Part shown: one piece after another, positions 41,217-54,300 of the stretch
Numbering within the stretch: position 1 is the stretch's first letter
How the letters are laid out: each line of letters starts with the position of its first letter
Assembly: GCA_944381175.1 (NCBI GenBank)
Contig: CALWKD010000020.1
Span: 1-64,000 of the forward strand
Origin: an uncultured Clostridia bacterium
Lineage (GTDB): Bacteria > Bacillota > Clostridia > Christensenellales > UBA1242
Direction: 5' to 3'
DNA length: 64,000 bases
Position numbers and translations under genes: made by a program
The notes under the pieces: generated by a model
Database searches by the model: none
Seen by the model: the letters and a program-made list of their open reading frames with translations, nothing else
What the model was told of the DNA's origin: nothing

Positions 41217-42302
41217 ATGAAAAAGAAGTTTAAAAGTGTAATCTTGGGAATTGTTGTCGGAGTTGTTGGAATTTTCACCGCAGTTGGACTTTCAGGTTGC
41301 GGAGCAGATTTGGACACATTGAAAGAGAATTATTCGGCGATGCAATCGAAGATTGAAAAGTATGATGAGGTTTTCAAAACTGAAACTGTCGATGGAATCC
41401 AGACGAACCTTAAAGTCGACTACGGCACTTTTGTAAATGGGAAACTCACGGATGGCGTGAGTGACAGTTTTGACGAATTGGAAACAAAATATAACTCAAT
41501 TCTCATCATTTCAAATGACTACATCGTGCAAAATATAACATACATCCAAAATTATAACGAGAAAAATCTCTCAAAAGCGGCAAAAAATTCGTTGGAGGAT
41601 CTTTGCGATGATATTGAGGAATTCACTGATTATCTGAAAACTTTTGTTTCGGACAGAAATGCATTAAACAATTATTTCGAGCAGTTCCAAGGAGAAAATG
41701 AAGCACAAACACAGACAAAACTTGTCACATTCAAAAAGTCATATGGCAAACTCGTAAGCAAAAATTTGAGCATTTCAATGAGTTTGGCGTCTTGTATTGA
41801 GGCGACTGAAATTTATGACAGCCTCGAAAAAACTGAGGTTACTCCAACGACATTAAAAATTGTCAAAGAGTACACAAGAGCAAAAATGCTTCCGATTTTC
41901 AGCAGATTTATGTTGAATGAGATTTCAAACCAGTTCAACTGGGCAAACTACAAAGATACAACAGAAACTCTTGTTGAGATTGACGCACTCCTTACAAATC
42001 TTGAGAGCGTTTTCAACAATTCTTACAAGACCACTTTTGTGACAAGTCCAGACCCAACAACATTGCGAAAGGGGACGGTGAAGGAACTTTTTGAGACGGT
42101 TGATGAATTTTTGATCGAGGCGGACAATTATTTTTCAGCGTTGAGTGACCTCGATATAAGGGAATTTGCAGTTTCGTATGAGGGAGATATGCAAGAGTAT
42201 CTCAAAGACAATGAATTGGCAGAGATTGATATTCACAAAATTGACCAATTCATAAAAATCACAATGCCAGCATTTATAACAGAATTTTCAAGCAGAATTT
42301 AG
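41217..42302 (+). CDS. Helical lipoprotein, unknown
   Basis: A 361-residue lipoprotein: basic start, hydrophobic core, lipobox LSGC (Cys near residue 28), then GADLDTLKENY. The mature protein is almost entirely predicted helix with regularly spaced Leu/Ile/Phe, and resembles a long four-helix-bundle or coiled-coil array. It follows the 40377 gene by 12 nt and precedes gltX by a few bases, so it belongs to the dnaB transcript. No enzyme motif is visible. Confidence 0.75.
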   Translation: MKKKFKSVILGIVVGVVGIFTAVGLSGCGADLDTLKENYSAMQSKIEKYDEVFKTETVDGIQTNLKVDYGTFVNGKLTDGVSDSFDELETKYNSILIISNDYIVQNITYIQNYNEKNLSKAAKNSLEDLCDDIEEFTDYLKTFVSDRNALNNYFEQFQGENEAQTQTKLVTFKKSYGKLVSKNLSISMSLASCIEATEIYDSLEKTEVTPTTLKIVKEYTRAKMLPIFSRFMLNEISNQFNWANYKDTTETLVEIDALLTNLESVFNNSYKTTFVTSPDPTTLRKGTVKELFETVDEFLIEADNYFSALSDLDIREFAVSYEGDMQEYLKDNELAEIDIHKIDQFIKITMPAFITEFSSRI

Positions 42303-42311
42303 GAGATGAAT

Positions 42312-43943
42312 ATGGATTATCAAAAATTGGCAGACTTGTTGTTTCCAGACAACAAATACACTGTTGAAGAAATAGAGAAAAAATATCCAAAGAGACAGTT
42401 GGAAAAAGGTGCTTATGTGACAAGATTTGCACCAAGCCCAACAGGGTTTATGCATCTTGGTGGTTTTTTCTCGGCACTTATTGATTTCAACATCGCAAAA
42501 AGAAGTGGTGGAGTTTTCTATTTAAGAATTGAGGACACGGACCAAAAAAGAGAAATCTCTGGTGCAAGCGCGGTCATTATGAACATTTTGACAGGTTATG
42601 GACTCACGCCAGATGAATACGAACTCAAGGGCGGTGTCACTGTCGGAGATTATGGTCCGTATTATCAAACGGAAAGAAAGGAAATCTACAAGGCATATGC
42701 AAAAAAACTTGTGAGCGAAGGAAAGGCTTTTCCGTGCTTTTGTAAAAAGACGGAGGGGCTGAACGATGTTAAAAAGAAGAGAGAGAAGAAGTTTTCTGTC
42801 GGAATCAATGAAGATAAAGACCCTTGTCGAAATTTGACTCTTGAGCAGATTGAAAAAAATCTGAAAGAAAAGAAAAAGTTCGCAATTCGTTTGAGGTCGA
42901 ATGGTGATGGTGTTTCAAAAGTTAAACTCTATGACACAGCAAAGGGTGAGATTGAGATGACAGCGAATTGCATTGATGCAATCTTGCTTAAAAACGACCT
43001 TATGCCGACATACCACTTTGCACACGCAATTGATGACACACTTATGGGGACAACGGTTGTTGTCAGAGGAGAAGAGTGGCTCCCGTCTTTGCCGTTGCAT
43101 TATGAGATTTTCAATGCACTTGGTTTTTCTCAACCAAAATATATTCACACGCCACTTATCTACAAATTCAACGAAAAAGGAAACAAAATCAAACTCTCCA
43201 AAAGAAAGCACCCGGAGGCTGATATGCGATTTTATGAGAAAGAGGGTTATGACAAGCAGGCTGTTATGGAATATCTCATAAATCTCATAAACTCAAATTT
43301 TGAAAATTGGCGAAGAGCAAATCCAACTGCAGAACTTTCGGAATTTCCTTTCAACGGCTTCAAAATCACTGCAAACACACCTATTTTTGATATTGTGAAA
43401 TTGAATGATATTTCAAAAGATGTGATTTCAAGATATTCTGCAGAGAAGTGTTATGAAGAACTTCTTGCGTGGGCGAGAGAAAATTCCGCAGAAAATGTTG
43501 ATTATCTTGTGAAAGACAGGGAATATGTCACAAAAGTTTTGAACATTGACAGAGAAAAACCAAAACCAAGAAAAGACATTTACAAGTGGAGTATGTTTTT
43601 TGATTTGTTTGATTATATGTTTGGAAAACCTCACAATTTTGAAATTGAGGAAAACAAAAAATCTGACTTTGAAGATGCTTTGAGAGAATATAAAAAATAC
43701 TTAAACCTAAGTTCAAAAGATGCGTGGTTTGAGAATGTCAAAAAAATGGCAAATGCTCTTGGTTATGCAACAGACAACAAAGATTACAAACAAAATCCAG
43801 AAAAATACAAAGGCAATGTTGCAACTGTTTGTGAGTATATAAGAGTTGCCATCACTGGAAGAAAAAACTCTCCAGATTTGTTTGAAATTATGACATTGTT
43901 GGGAGAAAAAGAGGTTTTGGAAAGAATTTCAGAATTTGCATAA
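42312..43943 (+). CDS. gltX: Glutamyl-tRNA synthetase
   Basis: A 543-residue class I aminoacyl-tRNA synthetase that charges tRNA with glutamate. The HIGH region is TRFAPSPTGFMHLGG (about residues 37-51), followed by RIEDTDQKR. The Zn/tRNA region and the signature MPTYHFAHAIDDTLMG are present, and KLSKRKH provides the KMSKS loop. The C-terminal anticodon-binding domain ends near the stop. It is longer than most bacterial GluRS (about 470-500) by an extra N-terminal leader of ~35 residues and an insertion near 360-420. ATG 42312 is preferred because AGGAG lies 6 nt upstream; the ATG two codons earlier overlaps that site. Whether it is discriminating (Glu only) cannot be told. Confidence 0.95.
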   Translation: MDYQKLADLLFPDNKYTVEEIEKKYPKRQLEKGAYVTRFAPSPTGFMHLGGFFSALIDFNIAKRSGGVFYLRIEDTDQKREISGASAVIMNILTGYGLTPDEYELKGGVTVGDYGPYYQTERKEIYKAYAKKLVSEGKAFPCFCKKTEGLNDVKKKREKKFSVGINEDKDPCRNLTLEQIEKNLKEKKKFAIRLRSNGDGVSKVKLYDTAKGEIEMTANCIDAILLKNDLMPTYHFAHAIDDTLMGTTVVVRGEEWLPSLPLHYEIFNALGFSQPKYIHTPLIYKFNEKGNKIKLSKRKHPEADMRFYEKEGYDKQAVMEYLINLINSNFENWRRANPTAELSEFPFNGFKITANTPIFDIVKLNDISKDVISRYSAEKCYEELLAWARENSAENVDYLVKDREYVTKVLNIDREKPKPRKDIYKWSMFFDLFDYMFGKPHNFEIEENKKSDFEDALREYKKYLNLSSKDAWFENVKKMANALGYATDNKDYKQNPEKYKGNVATVCEYIRVAITGRKNSPDLFEIMTLLGEKEVLERISEFA

Positions 43944-44128
43944 AAGATAAATAAAAATAAACAAAAAATATGCAAAAATAAATATTTTTAATTTATTTTA
44001 AAATTAAATAAATAAGAAAAAAATAAATTAAAAAATAATAAAAACCATATTTTTAAATATTTTTCGGTTATAAAATACGCAATTTTTAATATTTTTTAAT
44101 TTTTAATTTAATTTTTGGAGAAAAAATT

Positions 44129-45118
44129 ATGAAAAAAAGAGTTTTGACAGGAATTAAACCGACGGGTTACGCACATTTAGGGAATTATTTTGGTGCAATA
44201 AAACCTGCAATTGAACTCAGTAAATCGGAGGAGTTTGAAAGTTATTATTTTATTGCAGATTATCACGCATTGACCACTTTGAAAAGCAAAGAGGAGATGC
44301 AGGAATATTTTTACAATATTGCTTGCACCTGGCTTGCGTGTGGGCTTGACCCGAACAAAGTTGTCTTTTACAGACAGTCTGACATTCCAGAGGTGTTTGA
44401 ACTCAATTGGATTTTGAGTAATGTCACTCCAAAAGGGCTTATGAACAGGGCTCACGCCTACAAAGCGATTGTGGAAAGAAATGAGGCTGAGAAGCAAGAA
44501 AAAGATTTCGGCGTGAATATGGGTTTGTATAACTATCCAATTTTAATGGCGGCGGACATTTTGTTGTTTGAAACAAATCTTGTGCCTGTTGGACTTGACC
44601 AAAAACAACATATTGAAATTGCCAGAGATATCGCAAATAGTTTCAATAAAAAATATGGTGAGACTTTTGTTATGCCTGACGGACTGATTGAAGAAGAAGT
44701 TTGCACATTGGTTGGGCTTGACGGGAGAAAAATGAGCAAAAGTTATGGAAACACAATTCAATTATTTACCTCAGAGAATGTTTTGAAGAAAAGTATAAAC
44801 CGAATTGTCACAGACAGCAGACTTCCAGGAGAACCTAAAGATGCAGATTGCACAGTGAACAAACTTTACAAATTGTTTGTTTCGGCGGAAGAGGCGAAGA
44901 TTTTTGAAAAGAAATTGTTGGACGGGCTCTCTTGGGGAGAGGCTAAAAAGGAACTTTTTGAGGTTGCAAACAGATATATTTCGCCAATGAGAGAGAAATT
45001 TGAGTATTTCCAAGCACATAAAAATGAGGTTGATGAGTTGTTGAGGCTTGGTGCGAAGAAGGCGAGAGTGGTTGCGAGAGAGGTTTTGGACAGGGTTAGA
45101 AAAGCAATTGGAGTATAG
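44129..45118 (+). CDS. trpS: Tryptophanyl-tRNA synthetase
   Basis: A 329-residue class I synthetase. The HIGH motif region reads GIKPTGYAHLGNYFGAI; the KMSKS loop is GLDGRKMSKSYGN (about residue 195). Other family segments are LNWILSNVTPKGLMNRAHAYK and YPILMAADILLF. Length and motifs are normal. It lies 185 nt after gltX across an extremely A/T-rich gap containing only weak promoter-like boxes (TATAAAATA near 44070), and is followed by a strong terminator. GGAG precedes the ATG. Confidence 0.96.
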   Translation: MKKRVLTGIKPTGYAHLGNYFGAIKPAIELSKSEEFESYYFIADYHALTTLKSKEEMQEYFYNIACTWLACGLDPNKVVFYRQSDIPEVFELNWILSNVTPKGLMNRAHAYKAIVERNEAEKQEKDFGVNMGLYNYPILMAADILLFETNLVPVGLDQKQHIEIARDIANSFNKKYGETFVMPDGLIEEEVCTLVGLDGRKMSKSYGNTIQLFTSENVLKKSINRIVTDSRLPGEPKDADCTVNKLYKLFVSAEEAKIFEKKLLDGLSWGEAKKELFEVANRYISPMREKFEYFQAHKNEVDELLRLGAKKARVVAREVLDRVRKAIGV

Positions 45119-45146
45119 AAAAAGTGCGATTTTTGCACTTTTTTAT
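45119..45146 (+). terminator. Intrinsic terminator of trpS
   Basis: AAAAAGTGC pairs with GCACTTTTT around a 7-nt loop, followed by further T residues. Confidence 0.9.
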
Positions 45147-45286
45147 TTTTAAAGAAAGAAAAAAGTGTTGATTTTTGATGTTTTTTGATAAAAAGAGATT
45201 TTTCAAGGTTGAAATTTTCAGTCGCTAAATGCGGTTAAAAGTCCGATTTATATATATATTAAAATATATATATTTTTCTCAAAAAC

Positions 45287-45316
45287 TTGCTTATTCAACG
45301 ACGTTTGTTGTAAAAT
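45287..45316 (+). promoter_or_regulatory. Promoter of the 6173-residue surface protein gene
   Basis: TTGCTT (45287-45292) and TAAAAT (45311-45316) with an 18-nt spacer. Just upstream (45248-45275) lies a run of alternating A/T. A strong ribosome site AAGGAGAGGG (45348-45357) precedes the ATG. Confidence 0.5.
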
Positions 45317-45359
45317 GAAACTGAGGATGTCTAACTATATTTAGGCTAAGGAGAGGGTT

Positions 45360-48300
45360 ATGAAAAGAAAATCCATTTTTCTGTTTTTGTCGGTCTTTGT
45401 TTTGAGTCTGTGCACAACACTCGGACTTGTCAAACTTGGAGACGAGGAAGTTTATGCAGAAAGCACAACTGCAAGCGTTTGGGACGGCACTTACAAATCT
45501 GAAACCTATGGAAGTGATTATTACACTGAGGGGACAGAGGTGCACATCTTGACGGCGGACGGCTTCAGTTATTTCGCGAAAAGGGTGGCTGACGGCGTCA
45601 CTTATCTAAATCAGACAATCATTCTTGAGAGTGACATTGATTTGGCGTCGCACGAATGGACACCAATTGGCACTGCCAGCAACTCTTTCAGAGGCACTTT
45701 CGACGGAAATGGACACACTATTTACAATTTGAAGATAACCAACTCAAGCACAGATGTTGGACTTTTTGGATACACAACTGGGGTTGTCAACAATTTGGTT
45801 TTGGAGGACATTGACATAAATGTCTCGGGTGCGACTTCTGTTGGAGGACTTATCGGAAATGCAAATTACCAATCTAAAACTCTCTCAAACATTTCTGTTT
45901 CAGGAAATATCGTTGCGACAAATGTCAGGTATGTCGGCGGTGTTGTCGGTTGCAGTCAAACGCAGTTAATCAGAAATGCTTCAACAATTCTCTCCAGAGT
46001 GGACATTGAGACTTCATCTATGCCGTCAAACTCAGCGGTGGGCGGAATTTTTGGAAGTTTTTCAGCTGGTGTTGGCACTTTGGAGCAGTTGGCATTTGAG
46101 GGCTCTATAAACAGTGGTGCAAGTTATATCGGCGGTCTTTTTGGAGAACTTGGGTCATTCTCGACCTTGAGAAATTCTTATGTAAAGGCAGATATGCATA
46201 GGACATATGACATCAATTTGATCACAACATATTTGGGCGGAATTGTTGGAAATATAAACAATACACTTGATGTTAATGCTGAGCTTTACAATTTATACGC
46301 TGATATCTATCCTTTCATTTTCATACCAATTGAGGGTGAGGAAGGAGCCTATTATATGGATAATAATGATCCAGAAAATCTGTACCAATCTGGTTTATTT
46401 GGAAATATTAGGAACAATTCACAAGCTTCGTTTACTATAAAAAACAACTTGGTACTTGTTGAAAAGGTTAACACTAAAGATAGTTCCTACACTTTCAATA
46501 ACTTCTTTTACAACCCAAATGGAGCATCTGTCACCGCGTCGAACAACTGGATTTCTGCGGACTCTCTTGATGAGATTTCGGATGATTCAATTCTTTCTTT
46601 GGAAGACTTTTATTTACAGCAGAGTTTTTATGCAAATGAAAATTACTTTGATCAAAGTGACAAATATAAATGGGATTTTGAAGACGTTTGGTATGTAGAC
46701 AAGACAATGGGTTGGCATCCAAAACTTATTTCATTGAAAAATATCGGAAATCCAAATAATGATACGGATTATTCATATGAGGACCGATTGCAAGGTGATG
46801 GCTCAGCTGGAGCTCCGTATTTAATAAGGACTGCAGCAGATCTTGGATATTTGTCTGTAAATTATTCTGAAGATTATCAAGACAAATGGTTTTCGCTGGA
46901 AAATGATATTAACTTGATTGGAAAAACCTGGCAGCCTATCGGAGCAAACCCAAGTGTTCCGTTTTCGGGTGTTTTCTTGGGAAATGGTCACACGATCTCT
47001 GGAATAACCTGTTCACTTCAATACCAATATTCTTACCATGGACTTTTTGGTGTGACTGAAGATGCTCTTATTTGCGATCTTACCATTGAAGATATAAGAT
47101 TTATCAATGAGGGCACTGGTGACACAAACAATACATCAGACAAAAATGGTTATATGGGGGCGTTTGTTGGATACGCAAAAGCGGGAACATATCTCGACAA
47201 TTGCGTCGATAACTCTGGAGTTGATGGCCTTTATTCAGTGGGGAAAGTTGATGGAAATACTCCTCGTGCTTTGACAATTATTTATGGCAAAAAGAATTAC
47301 AACGGAACCAGTACGGCAGTCAACACACTGAAATTGGAGAATGTTTCCGATTATGGAATTGGATACGATGTTGAAATTGACTATGACGGTGGAGTGTTGT
47401 ATTATGGAAAAACTTTTAATTTAACAGATATTGCAAACAACTACACAGATTACATAAGTCTTGAGCATAGGTACGGAAACAGAATGTTGTTCTTACAAAA
47501 TCCATCGACTGGAAACTTTCTTGAGAACATTCGTCCAGTTAGTGCGTTTAATGACAAAAATAATATTTATGGAAGAGTTTGGTGGTGGGATCAATTTTTG
47601 CTTGCAAACAGCCTCCCTCAATCTTCTGATTTAGCGGGATATGTCGATCTACTTCTTATCAAAAAAGGAAGCAGAGTGGTTTCTTATTCAAAAGTCTCTG
47701 ATGGAACAGTTGTAACACACAATGAGTCGGCTAATTTTGATGAGGGAGAATTGGTCAGTCAAGATTATATAAGATTTCTGCCAGGATATGGAGTTATAAA
47801 CATTGATGCAACTTGGCTTGCGGGAATTAAAGCTAACTATGAAAAGATGCCAAACAAGACGGTTGAGGTCCATTACAACGAGTATGAAAAAACACACTTT
47901 GGAGCAGAATCTGACGCAGACTATCTTTCCAAGACCTTTGAAGTTGAATACGATTCAATTCTTTGGAACGATTATAATGAAATTTTTGACAGATATCCAA
48001 CCAAAGACGGAAGAGCGCTTTTGAGAGGTGAAGATTTTTATATTGAAGATTTCTATCTTGATGCTGAGTTTGAGGAAAGACTCGAAGGAGGAATAGACTC
48101 CAACGGCGAATTGGAAAATATGGAATTAGGAAAGTTGAGCAAGGGATCTTTCGTCAATAACACATTTTTCCCTGAGGACACAATAAACTTGTATGCAAAG
48201 TGGGTTGGAAGCGAAGATGCGATTTACCAACTTAAAATCAAATTCTCAACTGTGGAGGATATTGCACTTGGGAATTTGGACTTGTCGCAAGCCATTGAGA

Positions 48301-51300
48301 GTGTCAGCCTTTCAAGTTTTGATGGTGACAATCAAGTCCTTCTCAAATCACAACAGGAATTTACAGTGGAAAGTGACGGAACTGTCATTGTCGACTTCGA
48401 CTACAACACTCTTTACAGCAACTTGGCGACGAATGGACTTCAACTTGTCATCAAACTTAAGACAGGTTATGAGTTTTCTCAGCCAGTTTCGCTTGTTGAC
48501 TTTGCAAGCGGAGAAGGTGGTTCGTCCTATGACTATAGTTTTGGACATTTGACAATCAAAGGTGAAAGTCAAGACACAATCATCACATCTTCAAACACCT
48601 TTTCACAATCGGCTTTTGAAAGGGGAATAAGTTTCTTGAACCTTGTCGGCGACTATCAAATTGATGTGACGATTCAGAAACAATCTTTCAGCACCAAACT
48701 CAACATAGTGCCTGACGAAATTTATTTCTCACTTGCACCGAATGTTGGGAATGTCACAGAGGTTGCGGTTTATGAAAAGGGGATGACTTCTGACCCGAGC
48801 ACGACGACTCCATCCACCACTTACAGCATAAACAATGCTGACGGAGAATATGTCGGACTTGATGTTTTAAACAATGTTCTCATTTACTCTGACGATATGG
48901 TGGGTGCAAATGCAACACTTGGCGAAGGACTTAGACTTGGAGAATCGGGATTTGTTTTATTTAGATACACGCTTTTGGACGGCTCAACTAGGTATTTCGG
49001 ATATGTGAGAAGTGAGTCTTCCGAAACAGTGGAAGGAATTTTGACCAATTACACAATTTACACTTTGCAAGAGGTTGAATACACAAATGGCGAGTGGCAA
49101 ATCGTGGACATTTTGGCATCTCTTACACTCAATGAGTCGGGAGAAGATTATCTTTCGGTGACATACCTCACAAATGCGGAATTTGTTTTCTTGACGACGG
49201 TGAGAGACCTTGAGTCTGAAAGTTTCTATTCAGATTACACTGTGTTTGGAGAGAATTGTCCAAATGCAACCACCGAAGTTCTCGCTCGTGCTGAGACGGG
49301 AAATACAGCCAAATTTATGCACATCTTCACGGTGACAGATATTTTGAGTGAGAGCGTGACAAATTCTTCTTCCCAGATTTGGAGAGACTCTAGGACAAAC
49401 CCAGATGTTGTCGAAACAATAAACATTGTCACAAAATACACAAAAGTCACATTTGGCTTCAAACTTGTCGACCAAGAGGGGAACACTTTTGCAAACGCTC
49501 CAGCAGGAGGAATCAATGCATCTTCTTCAAGTTTCTCAATTTCGCAGAACGGTGAAGTCATTTCTGTTCCAATTCAGGTTACGGCTTCAAACTATTACAG
49601 AATGTTTGAGATTTTTGACAACCTCAATCGTGCAAGGACCTTGGTGTTTAAGGATCAAAGCGGAAGTTATGACGGCGAGTATAATATATATGTTGAGGTG
49701 GAGGCAATAAGCGTCGATGAAGATTCATTTGAGACTCCAGAAGATGCTCAGCAAGATGCGGATAATTATATCGCAAGTTTCAATGCAAACAACACGCAAT
49801 ATTTGGGAGCAAGTTCGTTCACTTTCAACACTGGCGCAAGGGAAGATGGAAATGGTCGTTATGCTGGCGACAGTTACACATTTAACCTCACCTATGGAAA
49901 CAACAGTTATGACCTTCGACCAGGAAGATACACCATTTATGTGGTTTGCGAGCCAATAAATTATTCTTTGACATATCAGACAAAGTTTGTTGAGTATAAA
50001 GAAGACGGATACACAAAAGACCAATTCAAAGACGAGAGTGGAGAAAACGCTCCGACAATTTCAGCAACAAAAGTTATCTCAGATGAGGAATCGACCACAA
50101 TAAAGCAAGGGCAGTTTGAATTGTCCTATGACGATTCCATTTCAATGGACACTGCTCTTGGAGAAAACAAGGCATACTCTTTCTATGATTGGTATGTTCA
50201 GGGTGAGAACTGGGAAGGTTTCTTGAGCAACATTGCCTCTTACGACAAAGACGACTTCTCTTTCACTTACAATGACATTTATGACCGCTTGTCAATAGGG
50301 GGAGTTTCAAACAGCATCACAACGACAAGAAGATCGTATGGAATGACGCTCACCGCGGTTTATGTCAGAAAGGAAGTTCATTTTACTCTTGACGAGCAAA
50401 TCTCCATTGTCGGCGAAGATTTGAATGTTGACCCGACAAGTTATGGAATGGAAATCAATTTTGTTGATGTGAGGCAATATGATTACATATATCAATATGG
50501 AAAATCTCCAGAGATTGAAGTGGCATTTGAAAAAACTGGAAATTCGGCTGACGCGTATTACTTTGTTGGATTTAACATAAACAATTCAAATGGCGACACT
50601 GTTCAGACATACAAACTTGAAGACGGGCAAATTTTTGAGTCACAAGTTATTGACGAGTGGATACTTGACAAGCTGGAAAACGAAGACACAATGGCGGTGA
50701 CCACGACTTATTCAATCGTTCCAATTCTTGCAAGAAAACAAACAAACATCTATTTCCTCTCTGGCACTGGAGAAGGAATTGATGGGCATTACACTGACGG
50801 CAGAGCGGGGAAGGTTTTTGATGTTGATGAAAATGAGACCACAGACACTCAAGTGCTTATTCAAAATGTCAATGTCAATGACAGACTGTATCTAAACGGA
50901 GAAAACTCTGCTATGGTTGGCGGGCAGTTGGAGACGAATATCATTTTGGACGAGGTGTTTGCAAGCCGAACAGGCTATTCGCTTCCAGACAACGGCTATT
51001 GGGTTTTGTCAAACGGCACAAACACTTGGAATGATATAAATGGTTCAACCTTATATATTACAAGCAACTATTTCCTTGGAACAAGCGATGAAGAGATTTT
51101 GATTGATTTGTACGTTTACAGAACTTGGACTCCAAACAATTTTAATGTGATTTTCAACAGAAATGGCGGAACATTTACTGGCGAATTGGGCGGAAACGAG
51201 TCCATCACAATCACTGCAACATACGACTCACCAATTTCAAACATCCTCACCGCTGACGACATCACAGTCACTGGGCAACAACTCTTGGGTTGGACGATTG

Positions 51301-54300
51301 AACAGGACAATGAAGCGACTTTGATTTTTGACGAGAGTGGAGAGGCTCAAACTTATGTTGATGTGATTGACGAGGACGGCAATTATATCCGAGCAGACGA
51401 CTTGAATGTTTATGCTCTTTGGGGCTCAAGACAATACACTGTCCGACTTGTCACAAATGGCGCAAACACAATTGCTGGAGAGACGGCGGAAGAATTTATT
51501 GATTTTGAAATTTATTATGGCGACACCTTTGCCGAAGTGTTTGAGGAATATGGGCTGACCGCTGGGGATAATGCTCCAACTCGTGAAGGGTTCAACTTTG
51601 TTGGAGTTTACGCAAGTGGCGTCTATGTGCAGACGATCACCTCTGACACCATTTTCAACACAGACATTCCAGGCTGTGCTCTGAACGAGGGAAGCGGAAT
51701 TTCATTGACACTTTACATTGAGTGGGAGTTTGACGAGGATTACCTTGATTTGCAGTTGACAAATCCGACTCTTGAAAGACAATACTCTGGCTTGGATGAG
51801 GTTTTCACTCTTGGAGAATTTTTCGCAAACGGATACACGGCGAATGGATACATCGTCGAGGTGGAAGATGACCAAGTTTCCATCACTTTGGATGAAGATG
51901 TTCACGCACAGGTTAATGTCAGCCTCACCTCTGACAACTTGGCTGTTTTGGCTGACAGTTCTCTCAGAGTGAAGAATGTCGGAAGTTACAGCGCAAATTT
52001 GGTTTTGACGGTGGAGGACTTGATTTCTGCAGGAACAATTCTTCACACGCAGTCGTTGACCTTGTATGTTGAAATAGGTCAAGCAAGTCTTGATGTTTCC
52101 ATTGAAAGAGATAATGAGACGGTTTGGCTTTCAAATGTCAAACGCATAATGAAGAGTTTTGTGAGCGCTTCTGTTCAGGTCAGAATTGAGAGCGTGAGCA
52201 ATTTCGACGCATTTGTGAACAATGTTATGAAATCTCTCGACAGCACAATTCCTGAACAGCCGTCAAATTCTGATGTGTATCAATTTGTTATGTATAAGCA
52301 TTATCAGATGATGACATCGCAAAATTACACATTGTATAAAGAAATGACATATGCTGACTTTGCAGAACTCAAGCAAACTTCACAACAAGAAATCGAAGAT
52401 TTGGTTGATGTGCTCTACTTCTTTGAGTTTTATGATGATGATGCGGAAGAAACCATTGAAATAGATTATTACAACAGTGCGATTGTTATGACCTCAGAAT
52501 CGGTGTCAAATCCTAGGTCCGAGATTGCCATTGACAGAGTGGAGATTTTCAGTGAGTCATCATTGAATGTGGGAGCAAGTTATTATTTCGCTGCTTACCT
52601 AAAAAATGCTGGAAGTTCAGACTGTCTAAACAATTATGTCTTGAATTATAATGCAAACGGCGAGGCGTATGTTTACATCGGCGAGGTTTATATCTTGCCA
52701 GAGTTGTTGGTGGTTGAGAATCAGTCTGAGACGAAGGCGATGTATCACAGTTCAAATGCAGACACCATTTCGCTTGAATGGCAGGGCGATAGACAGTCGA
52801 CCAATGATTATGGAATAAACACTTACTATCAGATTGGAGAAGACCTTTTCGCCTTTGCAAATCTTTACACCTCAAACACTGGAAAGGAACTTGAGGATGT
52901 TGAATTTAGCTTTGTAAATGACGAAAACTATCTTTACTATTCTGATGTGTCCATAATCAGAAGAGTCTTGGAGAACGGCGAATATGTTTATTATGATGTC
53001 ACATACTATTTCAAACTGATTCTTGACGAAGATGACATCTTCACGATTTTGAATATTGACGGGGTTGCTCTTGTCGAAATTTCAGCAAGATTCTTGACAA
53101 TGAACGACGGAATGATTGATTTGACTGACCTTCCATCGTCCGTTTCGCAAGAGCTCTTGCGTATCACTCAAATTACCTATGATTTGGGCGACGGGCAAGG
53201 CGAGAGAAGACTTGTTGATTCTGAAAATGGGTATTTGCAAGAGGGGATGCTTGAAGTTGGTGGATATGTTATCGCCGAAATCGAGCAAAACAACAGCAAC
53301 ACCATTTCCGCAACGCTTTCAAAATTTGTCCAAACGGTCACAATTGTGACGACAGAGAAAGATGCAAGTCAGTATATCAGTCTGTATAAGTGGACGAATG
53401 AAACGCTTTACAACATCGACGGAACAATGGAGTCAAACACAAGTTACACCATTGAAAAAGACGAGATTGAGACCACGGAAGGCGAGGTCACAACTTACAA
53501 TATGTCTGCAATTTACACTGATTTGGTCTATGTGAGTTACAATCTCAATTTCCCAAGCAATCACACAACCACTTCACTTGATTATTCTTGGCTTCAACTT
53601 GGGCAGTCCACGGTGGACGATTTATTCTTGCCAGCGGAAGACGGCTTCAAACTTGCGACATTGACCGCACAAAAGCCAGACGGAACAACCGTTTCATACG
53701 AAGAATTGTTTGACAGCACAGACGGAATTTTCAGAGGGATTTCAAACACTGCACGACACACCAAGGTTGTGCTTGACGCAAAGTGGGAAATTGATGACAT
53801 TCAATACTCCCAACTTATGACAGAATACAAGACAAGTGTTCACGGGTTTGATTATCTTTCGGTAAACAGCATTGTGACGATTTTGAACTTGAACCCAGAC
53901 CTATTCACTTACACTTACGAGTGGTTTAAGGGTGATGAATTGATTTCTATGGGAGCAACTTTCACTTTGGAAAGCAATGGTGTTGTTGAGGACAGCGGAC
54001 AATATAGTCTTGTTGTGACAGCGACAGTCAAAAAAGAATTTTTGTCGACTGCATTTGTAAGCAGTGAGGGCGCAACAAAATCAATCGAACTTTCATTCTC
54101 TTTGGAGTTTATCAAAAACAAATTGATGGGACTAACCTTTGAGGGAGAACAAGAATTTGATTATGATGCCACCGACCATATTGGCGACTGGTATATTGTG
54201 GCAGAGTATCTTGTTTACGACTCAGCATTAGGAGACTATGGGACAGTTGAAAATTACATCGTGGAGTACTTCACAGGTGCAACAAACCTCGATTTCTCAA

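Noticed and set aside
43944-44128. Very A/T-rich gap before trpS as a replication origin or T-box leader
   Set aside because: No DnaA boxes (TTATCCACA-like) and no T-box core or specifier hairpin are visible; it looks like plain A/T-rich spacer.
45248-45275. Alternating TATATA tract as a mobile-element end or target site
   Set aside because: No transposase, inverted terminal repeats or target duplication are nearby; it is best taken as an A/T-rich promoter-upstream element.
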